A stretch of DNA of 64,000 bases from Modestobacter marinus (GTDB lineage: Bacteria > Actinomycetota > Actinomycetes > Mycobacteriales > Geodermatophilaceae). Below are positions 1 to 7,544 of the stretch, piece by piece. The notes beneath the pieces were generated by a model. That model saw only the letters and a list, made by a program, of their open reading frames with translations. It was not told the DNA's origin and did no database searches. Made by a program: the position numbers and the translations under genes. Where the stretch lies: contig NZ_JABGCH010000020.1 in assembly GCF_019799945.1 (NCBI RefSeq), positions 39,876-103,875 on the forward strand, written 5' to 3'. Numbering within the stretch: the first letter of the stretch is position 1; each line of letters begins with the position of its first letter.

Positions 1-159
1 GCGGGACACCTCGACGACGTAGACGTTGAGGCCGCCGGCGTCCCCGGCCCCGGGCTGCTCCAGCGGGCTGGTGTGCACCGAGAGGGTGGCCACCCGGCGG
101 GGCAGCGCCGGCGCACCCGACCAGGACGGCGCGGAGCGACGGGAGCGGCGAGCAGGCAC
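1..159 (-). CDS. mshA: D-inositol-3-phosphate glycosyltransferase MshA, 5' part only
   Basis: The gene runs off the left edge; only the first 53 codons are present. They start at a GTG preceded by GGGAGGAGA and encode a basic leader followed by [20 protein letters not shown] and [10 protein letters not shown]. This is the N-terminal signature of MshA, a GT4 enzyme that transfers GlcNAc to inositol-3-phosphate in the first step of mycothiol synthesis. The glycine-rich GDAGG stretch belongs to the sugar-nucleotide/acceptor loop of the family. A divergent short-chain dehydrogenase and murB lie next to it, an arrangement also known around mycobacterial mshA. The identification rests on the first 53 residues only. 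Confidence 0.85.
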   Translation of the reverse strand, partial: MPARRSRRSAPSWSGAPALPRRVATLSVHTSPLEQPGAGDAGGLNVYVVEVSR

Positions 160-244
160 GGCTCTCCTCCCGGCTCGGGCATCACGGCGCCCGGTCGGGC
201 CCCCCTGTCGTCTGACCAGTGTCCTACAGCGCCAAGATGGACAC

Positions 245-1024
245 ATGTCCAGCCCCGTTCCATCGCCGTCCGCCGCCCTGCCCTTCCCCGGGGACGGGCG
301 GGTCGCCGTCGTCACCGGCGCCTCCAGCGGCATCGGCGCGGCGACCGCCGAACGGCTCGCCGCCGACGGCTTCTCCGTCGTGCTCGCCGCCCGCCGGATC
401 GACCGGCTGACCGAGCTGGCCCAGCGCATCGGCGGGCGCGCCGTCCAGCTCGACGTCACCGACCAAGCCTCGGTCGAGGCCCTCGCCGCCGGGCTGGAGC
501 GGGTCGACGTGCTGGTGAACAACGCCGGTGGGGCGTTCGACGTCAACCCGGTCGCGGACGCGGACCTGGACTCGTGGACGCGCACCTACGAGGTGAACGT
601 GCTCGGCACCGTGCGGGTGACCAAGGCGCTGCTGCCGGCGCTGAAGGCGTCGGGAGCCGGGGACCTGGTGTTCGTCGGGTCGACCGCCGGGCTGATCAGC
701 TACGAGGGTGGCGCCTCGTACACCGCGGCCAAGCACGGCGTGCACACGCTGGCCGAGACGCTGCGCCTGGAGCTGGTCTACGACCCGGTGCGGGTGATCG
801 AGATCGCCCCCGGGATGGTGCGGACCGAGGAGTTCACCCGCAACCGCACCGGCAGCCAGGAGAAGGCCGACGCGGTGTACGCGGGGGTGCGGCAGCCGCT
901 GGTCGCCGCGGACGTCGCCGACGTGATCGGCTGGGCGGTCACCCGGCCGCACCACGTCAACGTCGACCTGCTGGTCGTCCGGCCGCGGGCGCAGGCGGCC
1001 CACCACAAGGTCGCCCGCGAGTAG
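245..1024 (+). CDS. Short-chain dehydrogenase/reductase (SDR)
   Basis: A 259-residue classical SDR. Near the N-terminus it has the NAD(P)-binding motif TGASSGIG, followed by basic residues LAARR that suggest NADP(H) preference. It continues with NNAGG and the catalytic YTAAK (Tyr-x3-Lys) with an upstream serine in GSTAG. The start chosen is the ATG at 245, because sequence further upstream is low-complexity and lies over the divergent mshA promoter. It resembles the YdfG/serine-dehydrogenase-like branch, but the substrate cannot be read from sequence. Neighbours are mshA and murB; the Mycobacterium locus also has an SDR here. Confidence 0.9.
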   Translation: MSSPVPSPSAALPFPGDGRVAVVTGASSGIGAATAERLAADGFSVVLAARRIDRLTELAQRIGGRAVQLDVTDQASVEALAAGLERVDVLVNNAGGAFDVNPVADADLDSWTRTYEVNVLGTVRVTKALLPALKASGAGDLVFVGSTAGLISYEGGASYTAAKHGVHTLAETLRLELVYDPVRVIEIAPGMVRTEEFTRNRTGSQEKADAVYAGVRQPLVAADVADVIGWAVTRPHHVNVDLLVVRPRAQAAHHKVARE

Positions 1025-1055
1025 GAGGACTTCGTCGTCCTCGCCCGGGACGGCC

Positions 1056-1076
1056 GGCCGGGTGGCGCGCCCGGCC
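1056..1076 (+). terminator. Candidate terminator after the SDR gene
   Basis: GGCCGGG at 1056-1062 and CCCGGCC at 1070-1076 form a 7-bp GC stem with a 7-base loop, followed by the short pyrimidine run CTCTT. It sits 30 bases after the SDR stop codon. The weak T-tract is usual for high-GC actinobacteria. Confidence 0.4.
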
Positions 1077-1115
1077 CTCTTGTCAGGAGGCGTCGGCGCG
1101 TCGACCCTTCCCACC

Positions 1116-1316
1116 GTGACCGGGGACACGGTGGTCCTTGACCGGGCGCGGCGGGATGCCGACCGCGTGGTGCTCTGTCGCTGTGGCGGTGCCGGCCGCG
1201 TGGTCCATGCGCGGGTCGACCGTCCCGGTGAGCCGGAGGCGTACGTGCGCGCCACCTTCACCTGCTCCTGGGACCGGCCGGGGCCCCACGAACCGCTGCT
1301 GCCGCCGCACCTGTAG
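1116..1316 (+). CDS. Small hypothetical protein, 66 aa
   Basis: A 66-residue frame from a GTG at 1116 to a stop at 1316, ending just before murB on the other strand. It contains a CRC pair in VVLCRCGGAG and a third cysteine near the C-terminus (TFTCSW). It has many Arg/Val residues and no membrane segment. The family is not recognised. A ribosome-binding site is not obvious, although AGGAGG occurs about 30 bases upstream. It fills the SDR-murB gap and has coding-like third-position GC, but it could be spurious. Confidence 0.4.
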   Translation: MTGDTVVLDRARRDADRVVLCRCGGAGRVVHARVDRPGEPEAYVRATFTCSWDRPGPHEPLLPPHL

Positions 1317-1330
1317 CGGTCGGCGGCCGC

Positions 1331-2359
1331 TCAGGGGCGGACCGGCTCCGGGACGAGGGTGACGCCGAACCGCTCTCGGACGGCGTCGACGATCCGGCCG
1401 GCGAAGGCCATCAGCTCGGCGGAGGTCGCGCCGGGCTCGGTGGTCAGCGCGAGGCTGTGCCGCGGCGACGTCCCGACCCGGCCGTCGCGCGTGCCCTTGC
1501 CGAAACCGGCCGACTGCACGAGCCAGGCGGCGGACAGCTTCACCTGCTCGGCGCCGTCGGCGCCGATCCCGGCCGGCCAGCTCGGGCAGCCGGGCACCGC
1601 CTCGCCGACCGGCACGATCGGGTTGGTGAAGAACGACCCGGCGCTGCGGGTGTGCGGGTCGGCCGGGTCCAGCACCATGCCCTTGCCCCGGCGCAGCTCC
1701 AGCACCGCCTGCCGGACGTCGGCCAGCGGCGCGGTCTCCCCCAGCTCCACGCCCAGCTTCCGGGCCAGCTCCGCGTAGCTGATCGCGACCGAGGTCGGCT
1801 GCGGGCGCAGCGCGAAGGTCACCGAGAGGACGACGTACGCGCCGGGGTGCTGCTTGAACCGGCTGTCCCGGTAGGCGAACCCGCACTCCGCGGGCGCGAA
1901 CACCCGCTCGGTGCGGGCCGCCCGGTCGTAGGCCCGCACGGAGGTGATCAGTGCGGCGACCTCCTGGCCGTACGCGCCGACGTTCTGCACCGGGGTCGCC
2001 CCGGTCGAGCCGGGGATCCCTGACAGCGGTTCCAGCCCGGCGAGCTGCTGGTCCACGGTGGCGGCCACCAGGTCGTCCCAGGGCTCGCCGGCCTCGACCT
2101 CGAGCAGGGCTCCGGCGCCGTCGTCGGTGCGGGCCACGCCGCGGGTGCGGACGAGCACGACGTCGCCGGACCAGCCGTCGTCCGGGCCGATCAGGTTGGA
2201 GCCACCGCCCACCACGAGCAGCGGCCGGCCGGCGTCGTCGGCATCCCGGACGGCGGCCACCAGCTCCTCGGCGGTGGTGACCTCGACCAGCCGCTCGACC
2301 GGCCCGCCGACCCCGAGGGTGGTGAGGTCCGCCAGGCGGGCGTCTCGGCGTACCAGCAC
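1331..2359 (-). CDS. murB: UDP-N-acetylmuramate dehydrogenase MurB
   Basis: A 342-residue protein that reduces UDP-GlcNAc-enolpyruvate to UDP-MurNAc in cytoplasmic peptidoglycan precursor synthesis, using FAD and NADPH. Visible family motifs are the start LADLTTLGVGGPVERLVEV, the FAD-binding VVGGGSNLI, the substrate-loop GIPGSTGATPVQNVGAYGQE, and the C-terminal AGSFFTNP carrying the catalytic serine of type I enzymes. The start is taken at the GTG at 2359, next to the conserved N-terminus; longer in-frame sequence runs through the divergent methyltransferase gene. Length fits the actinobacterial family. Confidence 0.95.
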   Translation of the reverse strand: MLVRRDARLADLTTLGVGGPVERLVEVTTAEELVAAVRDADDAGRPLLVVGGGSNLIGPDDGWSGDVVLVRTRGVARTDDGAGALLEVEAGEPWDDLVAATVDQQLAGLEPLSGIPGSTGATPVQNVGAYGQEVAALITSVRAYDRAARTERVFAPAECGFAYRDSRFKQHPGAYVVLSVTFALRPQPTSVAISYAELARKLGVELGETAPLADVRQAVLELRRGKGMVLDPADPHTRSAGSFFTNPIVPVGEAVPGCPSWPAGIGADGAEQVKLSAAWLVQSAGFGKGTRDGRVGTSPRHSLALTTEPGATSAELMAFAGRIVDAVRERFGVTLVPEPVRP

Positions 2360-2402
2360 AGGCCCACGGTAACCGGGCCCGGCCCGGCTACCCTGGACGC
2401 AC

Positions 2403-3260
2403 ATGACCAGGGCCGGGGGTGACCACACCCAGCGCGCCAGTCTGCCGCCGCTGAAGAAGGCCCCCCGGCTGGCCGCCGGCCGCGCCCGCGCCCTCGGCCT
2501 GCCCACCCGCGGCACCACCAATGCGAACCGGCTGCGGCGCGTCGACCGCTGGCTGGTCGCCACCCAGGTGCCGCGGCTGCGCGACGCCGCCCGGCCGCTG
2601 GTGGTCGACCTGGGCTACGGGGCCTCCGCCGTCACCACGCTGGAGCTGCTCGAACGGCTCGCCCCGGAGGTCCCCGGCCTGGAGGTCGTCGGGCTGGAGA
2701 TCGACCCCGCGCGGGTCGAGGCGGTCGCCGAGCACCGCGATCCGCCGCGGCTGGACTTCCGGGTCGGCGGCTTCGAGCTGGCCGGGCTGCGCCCGGTCCT
2801 CGTCCGCGCCTTCAACGTGCTGCGCCAGTACGACGAGGACTCCGCGGCGCGGGCGTGGGACACCATGCGCGGCGCGCTGGCGCCCGGCGGGCTGCTGGTC
2901 GAGGGCACCTGCGACGAGTGGGGACGGCGCTCGACCTGGGTGGCGCTGGACGAGGACGGGCCGCTCACCCTGACCCTCGCCGCCCGGGTCTCCGACCTGG
3001 ACCGCCCCTCCGACCTGGCCGAGCGGCTGCCCAAGGCACTGATCCACCACAACGTCCCCGGCGAGCCGGTGCACGAGTTCCTGCGCGCGCTCGACACCGC
3101 CTGGGCCTCGGCGGCCGGGTTGTCGACGTTCGGCCCGCGGCAGCGGTGGGCCGCCGCGGTGCAGGCGCTCGCCGACGACGGGTGGCCGCTGGTCGGCTCG
3201 ACCCGGCGGTGGAGACACGGCCAGGTGACCGTGCGCTGGTCTGCGGTGGCGCCGCGCTGA
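2403..3260 (+). CDS. Class I SAM-dependent methyltransferase-like protein
   Basis: A 285-residue cytoplasmic protein divergent from murB with only 43 bases between the starts. Residues about 65-80 carry a motif-I-like VVDLGYGASAVTTLEL, followed by an acidic motif II (VVGLEIDPARVEAV), which together indicate a Rossmann-fold methyltransferase. A later segment (GALAPGGLLVEGTCDE) matches the post-IV region. The N-terminus is basic and Ala/Leu-rich. The methyl acceptor is unknown. Proximity to murB is a recurring arrangement in actinobacteria, but a cell-wall role is only inference. Confidence 0.8.
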   Translation: MTRAGGDHTQRASLPPLKKAPRLAAGRARALGLPTRGTTNANRLRRVDRWLVATQVPRLRDAARPLVVDLGYGASAVTTLELLERLAPEVPGLEVVGLEIDPARVEAVAEHRDPPRLDFRVGGFELAGLRPVLVRAFNVLRQYDEDSAARAWDTMRGALAPGGLLVEGTCDEWGRRSTWVALDEDGPLTLTLAARVSDLDRPSDLAERLPKALIHHNVPGEPVHEFLRALDTAWASAAGLSTFGPRQRWAAAVQALADDGWPLVGSTRRWRHGQVTVRWSAVAPR

Positions 3261-3282
3261 CCCCTCAGCGCGAGGGATCACC

Positions 3283-3339
3283 GAGATCGGGGATGCCGGG
3301 CTCCCCGCCGGCCCGAAAGGCCCGAGATCCCCGATCTCG
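3283..3339. repeat. 13-bp perfect inverted repeat
   Basis: CGAGATCGGGGAT at 3283-3295 is exactly complementary to ATCCCCGATCTCG at 3327-3339. The 31-base loop contains a second GC hairpin (CCGGGC...GCCCG). It follows the methyltransferase stop by 22 bases and could act as its terminator. The AT-containing, perfectly matched arms also look like a small dispersed palindromic element. Confidence 0.6.
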
Positions 3340-3345
3340 ACGCGG

Positions 3346-3550
3346 ATGAGCGGGCGCATGTGTCGAGCGCGATGGTGGCGGGCCGCCCTGGCCGGCGGGC
3401 TGCTGACTCTGGAGCTGTGCGCCTTCTGGTGTGACGCAGGCGTTCACCGGCTGGGTGGATCCGGCCATCGCCGTGGCCGCGGCGTCGTCCGTGACGTCCC
3501 TCGCCGGTCTGGTGGTCGTCCGGCGTGCACGAGGGGCTGGGGCGCGGTGA
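3346..3550 (+). pseudogene. Possible frameshifted small membrane protein
   Basis: Two adjacent frames read as one small two-helix membrane protein. One frame, up to about 3430, gives a hydrophobic helix (AALAGGLLTLELCAFW). The next frame, from GTG at 3431 to TGA at 3550, gives TQAFTGWVDPAIAVAAASSV and then a second hydrophobic run ending in positively charged VVVRRARGAGAR. A single-base shift near 3430 would join them. Either this is a decayed gene or a sequencing error, or the second part is translated alone as 39 residues. No family is recognised. Confidence 0.3.
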
Positions 3551-3603
3551 TCACCGCCTCCCGGGGCCGACCGGGTGGGGGACGATGACCGCGTGAGAGC
3601 ACG

Positions 3604-4464
3604 GTGAGCCGGCGGGACCGCTCGCACCTGACCCCGCTCCCCGGGCGCACGGAGGTCGCCGGGGGCACCGCAGAGCTGCTGGCCGACGCCGACCGGGACG
3701 GGTCCTGGCAGCTGCTGCTCGACGGCGTCCCCCAGTCGCACGTCGACCTGACCGACCCGACGCACCTGGAGTTCGAGTACGTCCGGCGGATCGGCCACGT
3801 GCTCGACCTGGCCGGTGAGCCCGGGGAGCCGCTGGACGTCGTCCACCTCGGGGGCGGCGCGCTGACCCTGCCGCGCTACGTGGCGGTGACCCGGCCTGGC
3901 TCCCCGCAGCGGGTGATGGAGGTCGACGAGCGGCTCACCGAGCTGGTCCGCAGCAGCCTGCCGCTGCCCCGCGGTGCCCGCATCCGGGTGCGGGCCGCCG
4001 ACGCCCGCGCGGGGCTGGCTGCGCTGCCGCCGCGCAGTGCCGACGTCGTCGTGGTTGACGTCTTCGCCGGCGCACGCACCCCGGCGCACCTGACGACGGT
4101 CGAGTTCGCCACCGACGTCGCCCGGGTGCTGCGGGCAGGCGGCACCACCGTGTGGAACGTCTCCGACGGCCCGCCGCTGCGGTTCGCCCGGGCGGAGGCG
4201 GCCACCCTCGCGGCGGTCTTCGGCCACGTGGCGCTGATCGCCGAGCCGGGCACCCTCCGCGGCCGGCGGTTCGGCAACCTGGTCGCGGTCGCCTCGGACG
4301 CGGAGCTGCCGATCGCCGCGCTCACCCGCCGCTGCGCCGGCGACCCCATGCCCTCCCGCGTGGTGGACGGGGAGTCGCTGCGGACGTTCATCGGGCAGCT
4401 GGGGCCGGTGACCGACGCCGAGGCCCAGCCCTCCCCGGAACCCCCGGCCGGCGTCTTCGCCTGA
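3604..4464 (+). CDS. Spermidine-synthase-like methyltransferase-fold protein
   Basis: A 286-residue protein starting with GTG. It has the polyamine synthase-like layout: a short N-terminal beta region (LLLDGVPQSHVDLTDPTHLE), then the nucleotide-binding VVHLGGGALTLPRYVAV, an acidic loop RVMEVDERLTELV and a central VVVVDVFAGA. The usual spermidine-synthase DDG/aspartate set is incomplete, so it belongs to the uncharacterised actinobacterial fused-MFS/spermidine-synthase-like group rather than being a proven polyamine enzyme. No membrane part is present. It precedes pspC by 36 bases. Confidence 0.75.
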   Translation: MSRRDRSHLTPLPGRTEVAGGTAELLADADRDGSWQLLLDGVPQSHVDLTDPTHLEFEYVRRIGHVLDLAGEPGEPLDVVHLGGGALTLPRYVAVTRPGSPQRVMEVDERLTELVRSSLPLPRGARIRVRAADARAGLAALPPRSADVVVVDVFAGARTPAHLTTVEFATDVARVLRAGGTTVWNVSDGPPLRFARAEAATLAAVFGHVALIAEPGTLRGRRFGNLVAVASDAELPIAALTRRCAGDPMPSRVVDGESLRTFIGQLGPVTDAEAQPSPEPPAGVFA

Positions 4465-4500
4465 TCGCCACGGCGCAGGTCCCGGCCGTAGGGTCGGCCC

Positions 4501-4713
4501 ATGACCGCCCCCATGTCCCGCCGGCTGACCCGCGACACCCGACACAAGGTCATCGCCGGGGTGTGCTCCGGGCTGGCCCGCCGGCTCGGGATCTCCCGGA
4601 ACGGGCTGCGGCTGGCGTTCGTCATCTCCTGCGTGCTCCCGGGCCCGCAGTTCATCGCCTACCTGGTGCTGTGGGTGATCATGCCGGCCGACGACCGGCC
4701 GGAGAGCTGGTGA
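4501..4713 (+). CDS. PspC domain membrane protein
   Basis: A 70-residue protein consisting almost entirely of a PspC domain: a basic start (RRLTRDTRHKVIAGVCSGLA), the turn RRLGISRNGLRLAFV, then a single hydrophobic helix ending in YLVLWVIMPADD. The VCSGLA and WVIMP motifs are diagnostic. In other bacteria PspC domains take part in envelope-stress signalling. Here it is a stand-alone small membrane protein with no psp operon around it. Confidence 0.9.
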   Translation: MTAPMSRRLTRDTRHKVIAGVCSGLARRLGISRNGLRLAFVISCVLPGPQFIAYLVLWVIMPADDRPESW

Positions 4714-4729
4714 CCGCGCGGGGCGCAGC

Positions 4730-5020
4730 TCACCAGTTGCTGTTGCCCCGCCGCAGGCCGCGCACCGCGGGGCGCACGTCGACCAGGTAGACGACGGACG
4801 CGATGACCGCGGGCAGCCCGAGGAAGCTCAGCGGGTTCTGCATCCACAGCAGCACGAGCAGCGCGATCCCGGTGATCGCCATCCAGCCGGGCTTGGTCAG
4901 CTTGCCGGCCGCGACGAAGGCGGCCGCGGGGCGGACCATCGCATCGACGAAGGCCCACACCGCGAGGGCGAGGGTCGCGTAGAAGGCGACCAGGTAGACG
5001 AGCCCGTCGAAGCTGACCAT
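4730..5020 (-). CDS. DUF2516 family membrane protein
   Basis: A 96-residue protein with three hydrophobic stretches: VYLVAFYATLALAVWAFVDA, ITGIALLVLLWMQ and AVIASVVYLVDVRP. The pattern FVDA-x-x-RPAAAFVAAGKLTKPGW is typical of DUF2516, which in Mycobacterium is the gene beside hbhA (Rv0476). The same neighbourhood is seen here, with the HbhA-like gene just upstream. Function is unknown. Confidence 0.85.
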   Translation of the reverse strand: MVSFDGLVYLVAFYATLALAVWAFVDAMVRPAAAFVAAGKLTKPGWMAITGIALLVLLWMQNPLSFLGLPAVIASVVYLVDVRPAVRGLRRGNSNW

Positions 5021-5093
5021 GCGCGCCAGGATAGGCGCCTCGGGCGTCCCGGCGGGGCCGGCACGGAGTCGCCGCGCCCCAGCGGGTGGGACG

Positions 5094-5136
5094 CCGCCGC
5101 CCCGTCACCCCACGCGAGCGGGTGACGGGGCGGCGG
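5094..5136 (-). terminator. Strong hairpin downstream of the HbhA-like gene
   Basis: A 17-bp perfect stem pairs 5094-5110 with 5120-5136 around a 9-base loop. It sits between the end of the HbhA-like gene (5158) and the start of the DUF2516 gene (5020). It lacks a clear T-run on either strand but is the strongest hairpin of this region, and would separate the two transcripts. Confidence 0.6.
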
Positions 5137-5157
5137 TCAGACCCTCAGCGAGGAGTC

Positions 5158-5931
5158 CTACTCCTGGTGGTCGGCGTCGGGGCTCTTGGCCGGGATCGCG
5201 GTTGGGTCGGGCAGCGTCGCGGTGCTGGCCTTCGTCGGCGCGGCCTTGGCGGTGCGCTTGGCGGCCGGCTTCTCCTCCGGAGCCGCCGTCGCGGCCGGCT
5301 CGTCGGCCTTGGCGGGGGCGGTGGCGGCCCGCACCCGGCGCTTCGCCGAGGACGTCGCGGCCCCGGTCTCCTCGGCCAGCTCGTCGAGCGCCCGGTCGGC
5401 GCGCGACCTGGTCTTCTGTGTGATGGAGGTCACCCGGTTCGACGCGGTGTCCACCGCGTCCTCGGTGCTCTCGACCAGGCCGGTGACGGCGTCCTGCACC
5501 GTGTCGGCGGCGGCGTCCACGGTCGACTCGGTGTGGCCGACGACCCGCTGGACCACCGGCTGGGTGCGCAGGTCGTCGACGACCTTGGTGCCGCGGCCGG
5601 CCAGCTCCTCGATCGTGTGCAGGGCCTGGCTGCGGGCGGTCCCGACGAAGCCGGCGAGCGTGCCGACGACGGTCTCCGGGCGCACGGTGGCCGCTGCCGA
5701 GGTGACCGCGGCGCGGGCGTGCTCGGCGCGGGTGCGGGCCTCCTTGGCTGCCAGGTCGGCCTGCACCTGGGCCTCGCCGGGCAGCGCCTCGGCGCGCGAG
5801 CGCAGGCCGTCGACGACCGCGCGGGCCTGCTCGACGGCGACGTCGCCGGCGCCGATCATGGCGAGCAGACCGGTGCGACCGGTGTCGACGAGGGTCTCGC
5901 CGTAGTGCTTCAGGGTGTCGGTGGCACTCAT
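5158..5931 (-). CDS. Heparin-binding-hemagglutinin-like protein (HbhA family)
   Basis: A 257-residue, mostly alpha-helical protein. Residues 1 to about 190 form a long coiled-coil-like region rich in Ala, Glu, Asp and Val. The tail is Lys/Ala/Pro-rich (KPAAKRTAKAAPTKAS), as in mycobacterial HbhA, where the lysine tail binds glycosaminoglycans. No signal peptide is seen, also true of HbhA. Its ATG overlaps the stop of the XRE regulator gene (ATGA), so the two are co-transcribed. Order and identity match Rv0474-Rv0475. In this organism an envelope-associated structural role is more likely than host adhesion (inference). Confidence 0.8.
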   Translation of the reverse strand: MSATDTLKHYGETLVDTGRTGLLAMIGAGDVAVEQARAVVDGLRSRAEALPGEAQVQADLAAKEARTRAEHARAAVTSAAATVRPETVVGTLAGFVGTARSQALHTIEELAGRGTKVVDDLRTQPVVQRVVGHTESTVDAAADTVQDAVTGLVESTEDAVDTASNRVTSITQKTRSRADRALDELAEETGAATSSAKRRVRAATAPAKADEPAATAAPEEKPAAKRTAKAAPTKASTATLPDPTAIPAKSPDADHQE

Positions 5932-6404
5932 GCCGTCTCCTCCTGGGATGACTCGTGGGTGGGCGGTGCGACCTGCTCGCGGGCGCGCTCTCGGGCGTAG
6001 GTCTCGTACAGCTCGAGCAGGACCGCCTTGTGGCGTTCGGAGATGGCCTCGTCGGCGCGGATCGCGGCCACGGTGCCCGCCGTCCCGGACCTGCGGTCGA
6101 GGATCCCGGCCTGCTCGTACAGGGTCTCGGCCGAGATCTTCAGCCCCCGGGCGATCTGGCTCAGGATCTCCGCCGACGGCTTGCGCAGCCCACGCTCCAC
6201 CTGGGAGAGGTACGGGTTGCTCACGCCCGCGGACCGGGCCAGCTCCCGCAGGGACACCTGCGCGGCGTTGCGCTGGCTCCGGATGAAGTCGCCGACGTGC
6301 GCGGGGACGGTGGAGGCCTCCGCGGCAGCGCTGGCCGCGGCGGTGGTCATGGTCTCCCGGACTGCACTCACCTGCTCGCGGACGAACTCGGTGGGTCGCT
6401 GCAC
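5928..6404 (-). CDS. XRE-family transcriptional regulator (Rv0474-like)
   Basis: A 158-residue protein with an HTH_3 domain at about residues 40-95: FIRSQRNAAQVSLRELARS, then AGVSNPYLSQVERG and KPSAEILSQIARGLKISAET. The C-terminal part (ISERHKAVLLELYETYARER) is helical and probably mediates oligomerisation. The GTG at 6404 is chosen because a good promoter places transcription initiation at that codon. The gene is translationally coupled to the HbhA-like gene, and a palindrome over its promoter suggests autoregulation. Confidence 0.85.
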   Translation of the reverse strand: MQRPTEFVREQVSAVRETMTTAAASAAAEASTVPAHVGDFIRSQRNAAQVSLRELARSAGVSNPYLSQVERGLRKPSAEILSQIARGLKISAETLYEQAGILDRRSGTAGTVAAIRADEAISERHKAVLLELYETYARERAREQVAPPTHESSQEETA

Positions 6405-6410
6405 ACCACC

Positions 6411-6454
6411 ACGGTAGCCAGGACTGCTAGCTCTTGCAAGCGGGGGGCTAGCAG
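6411..6454 (-). promoter_or_regulatory. Promoter with flanking palindrome, leaderless start
   Basis: On the minus strand TTGCAA (6439-6434) and TACCGT (6416-6411) are separated by exactly 17 bp. TACCGT ends 6 bases before the GTG at 6404, so the mRNA probably starts at or next to the initiation codon. The octamer CTGCTAGC at 6424-6431 and its complement GCTAGCAG at 6447-6454 bracket the -35 element, centre to centre 23 bp. That is two helical turns, as expected for a dimeric repressor, most simply the XRE protein itself. Confidence 0.6.
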
Positions 6455-6468
6455 GGTCGACCGGCCGG

Positions 6469-7410
6469 TCAGGCCAGGACGGCGCCCGCCCGGACCTCAC
6501 CGACCACGCTGTGGCCACCGCACACCGGCGTCACCAGCCACCGGGACAACTTCTCGGCCGGCACCCCGAGCCGCCGCAACCCAGCGGCCAGGGCCGGCAG
6601 CCGGCCGCGGTCCCCGCCGTCGTCCAGCTTGACCGCGACCGCGCCGCGACCGGGCAGCGCGGCGACGTGCACGCCGTCGGCCCCGCCCTTGACCAGCAGC
6701 CCGGCGAGGCCCTGCATGAGCTCGGTGTCCTCACGTCCGGTGCCGGCGACCAGCCACGGATGGGCGCGCATCGCGTCGGCCACCCGCCGCTCCGGCGTGC
6801 CCACCGCCGACTGCACCAGCGACAGCACCCCGCGGGCCAGCCCGGTCAGCGACAGCGCGTGCTGCGGGGCGCCGCAGCCGTCGACGACCACCGCGGTCAC
6901 CGGCTCCCCCGCGGCCTCCCCCAGTAGCGCCTCGATCGACTGCTGCAGCGGGTGATCGCGCTCCAGGTAGCCCTCGGTGGGCCAGTCGGCCGCGATGCAG
7001 GCCGCCAGCATCGCGGCGTGCTTGCCCGAGCAATTCATCGCCAGCCGCTCCGGCGCCCGGCCGGCCACCAGCCACTGCGCGCGGGTGTCCTCGTGCTGCG
7101 GCAGGGCCGGCGGGCAGCCCAGGTGGTCGGGGCCCAGCCCGGCGGCGGCCAGCAGCTCACCGGCCAGCTCCCGGTGCCCGTCCTCCCCGTTGTGCGAGGC
7201 GGCGGCGATCGCCAGGTCCCGGTCGTCGCGCGGCTCCCAGCCGGCGGCCAGGTACGCCAGGGCCTGCACCGGCTTGTTCGACGAGCGGGGCAGCACCGGC
7301 CGGGTGACGTCGCCGGCCTGCACCAGCGGCCGGCCCTCGGCGTCCAGGACGACGAGCGCCCCGCGGTGCACGGACTCCAGGAAGCCCGAGCGCCACACCT
7401 CGACCAGCAC
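6469..7410 (-). CDS. Asparaginase (asparaginase_II / AnsA family)
   Basis: About 313 residues. Family signatures are LVEVWRSGFLESVHRG near the N-terminus, RSSNKPVQALAYL, ASHNGEDGHRE, MNCSGKHAAMLAACI, VVDGCGAPQHALSLTGLARG, and the C-terminal VTPVCGGHSVVGEVRAG. These match the cysteine- and lysine-containing asparaginase class of Rhizobium etli type, which hydrolyses L-asparagine to aspartate and ammonia. The frame stays open to a GTG at 7548 overlapping the rsiG stop. That extension runs through a dispersed repeat and is low-complexity, so the GTG at 7410, beside conserved sequence, is preferred. Confidence 0.85.
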   Translation of the reverse strand: MLVEVWRSGFLESVHRGALVVLDAEGRPLVQAGDVTRPVLPRSSNKPVQALAYLAAGWEPRDDRDLAIAAASHNGEDGHRELAGELLAAAGLGPDHLGCPPALPQHEDTRAQWLVAGRAPERLAMNCSGKHAAMLAACIAADWPTEGYLERDHPLQQSIEALLGEAAGEPVTAVVVDGCGAPQHALSLTGLARGVLSLVQSAVGTPERRVADAMRAHPWLVAGTGREDTELMQGLAGLLVKGGADGVHVAALPGRGAVAVKLDDGGDRGRLPALAAGLRRLGVPAEKLSRWLVTPVCGGHSVVGEVRAGAVLA

Positions 7411-7461
7411 CGGGGCGTCGGGCCATGGTGACGTGCTGGAACGGCCGCCCTGCAGGGCCCC

Positions 7462-7536
7462 GCCGCGAGCGTGCGAGTGGTCGGCCCCGTCCAGAGGCTC
7501 GGCGCGAGCGTGCGAGTGCTGAGGGGGACGGGGTCC
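7462..7536. repeat. Dispersed GC repeat, family A, copy 1
   Basis: 7483-7536 forms an imperfect hairpin with ends GGCCCCGTCC and GGACGGGGTCC and a middle that reads (minus strand) CACTCGCACGCTCGC followed by CGAGCCTCTGGACGGG. The CACTCGCACGCTCGC part is repeated again at 7462-7480. A close relative lies at 38795-38846. It sits between rsiG and the likely true start of the asparaginase gene. Confidence 0.6.
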
Positions 7537-7544
7537 CTCGACCT

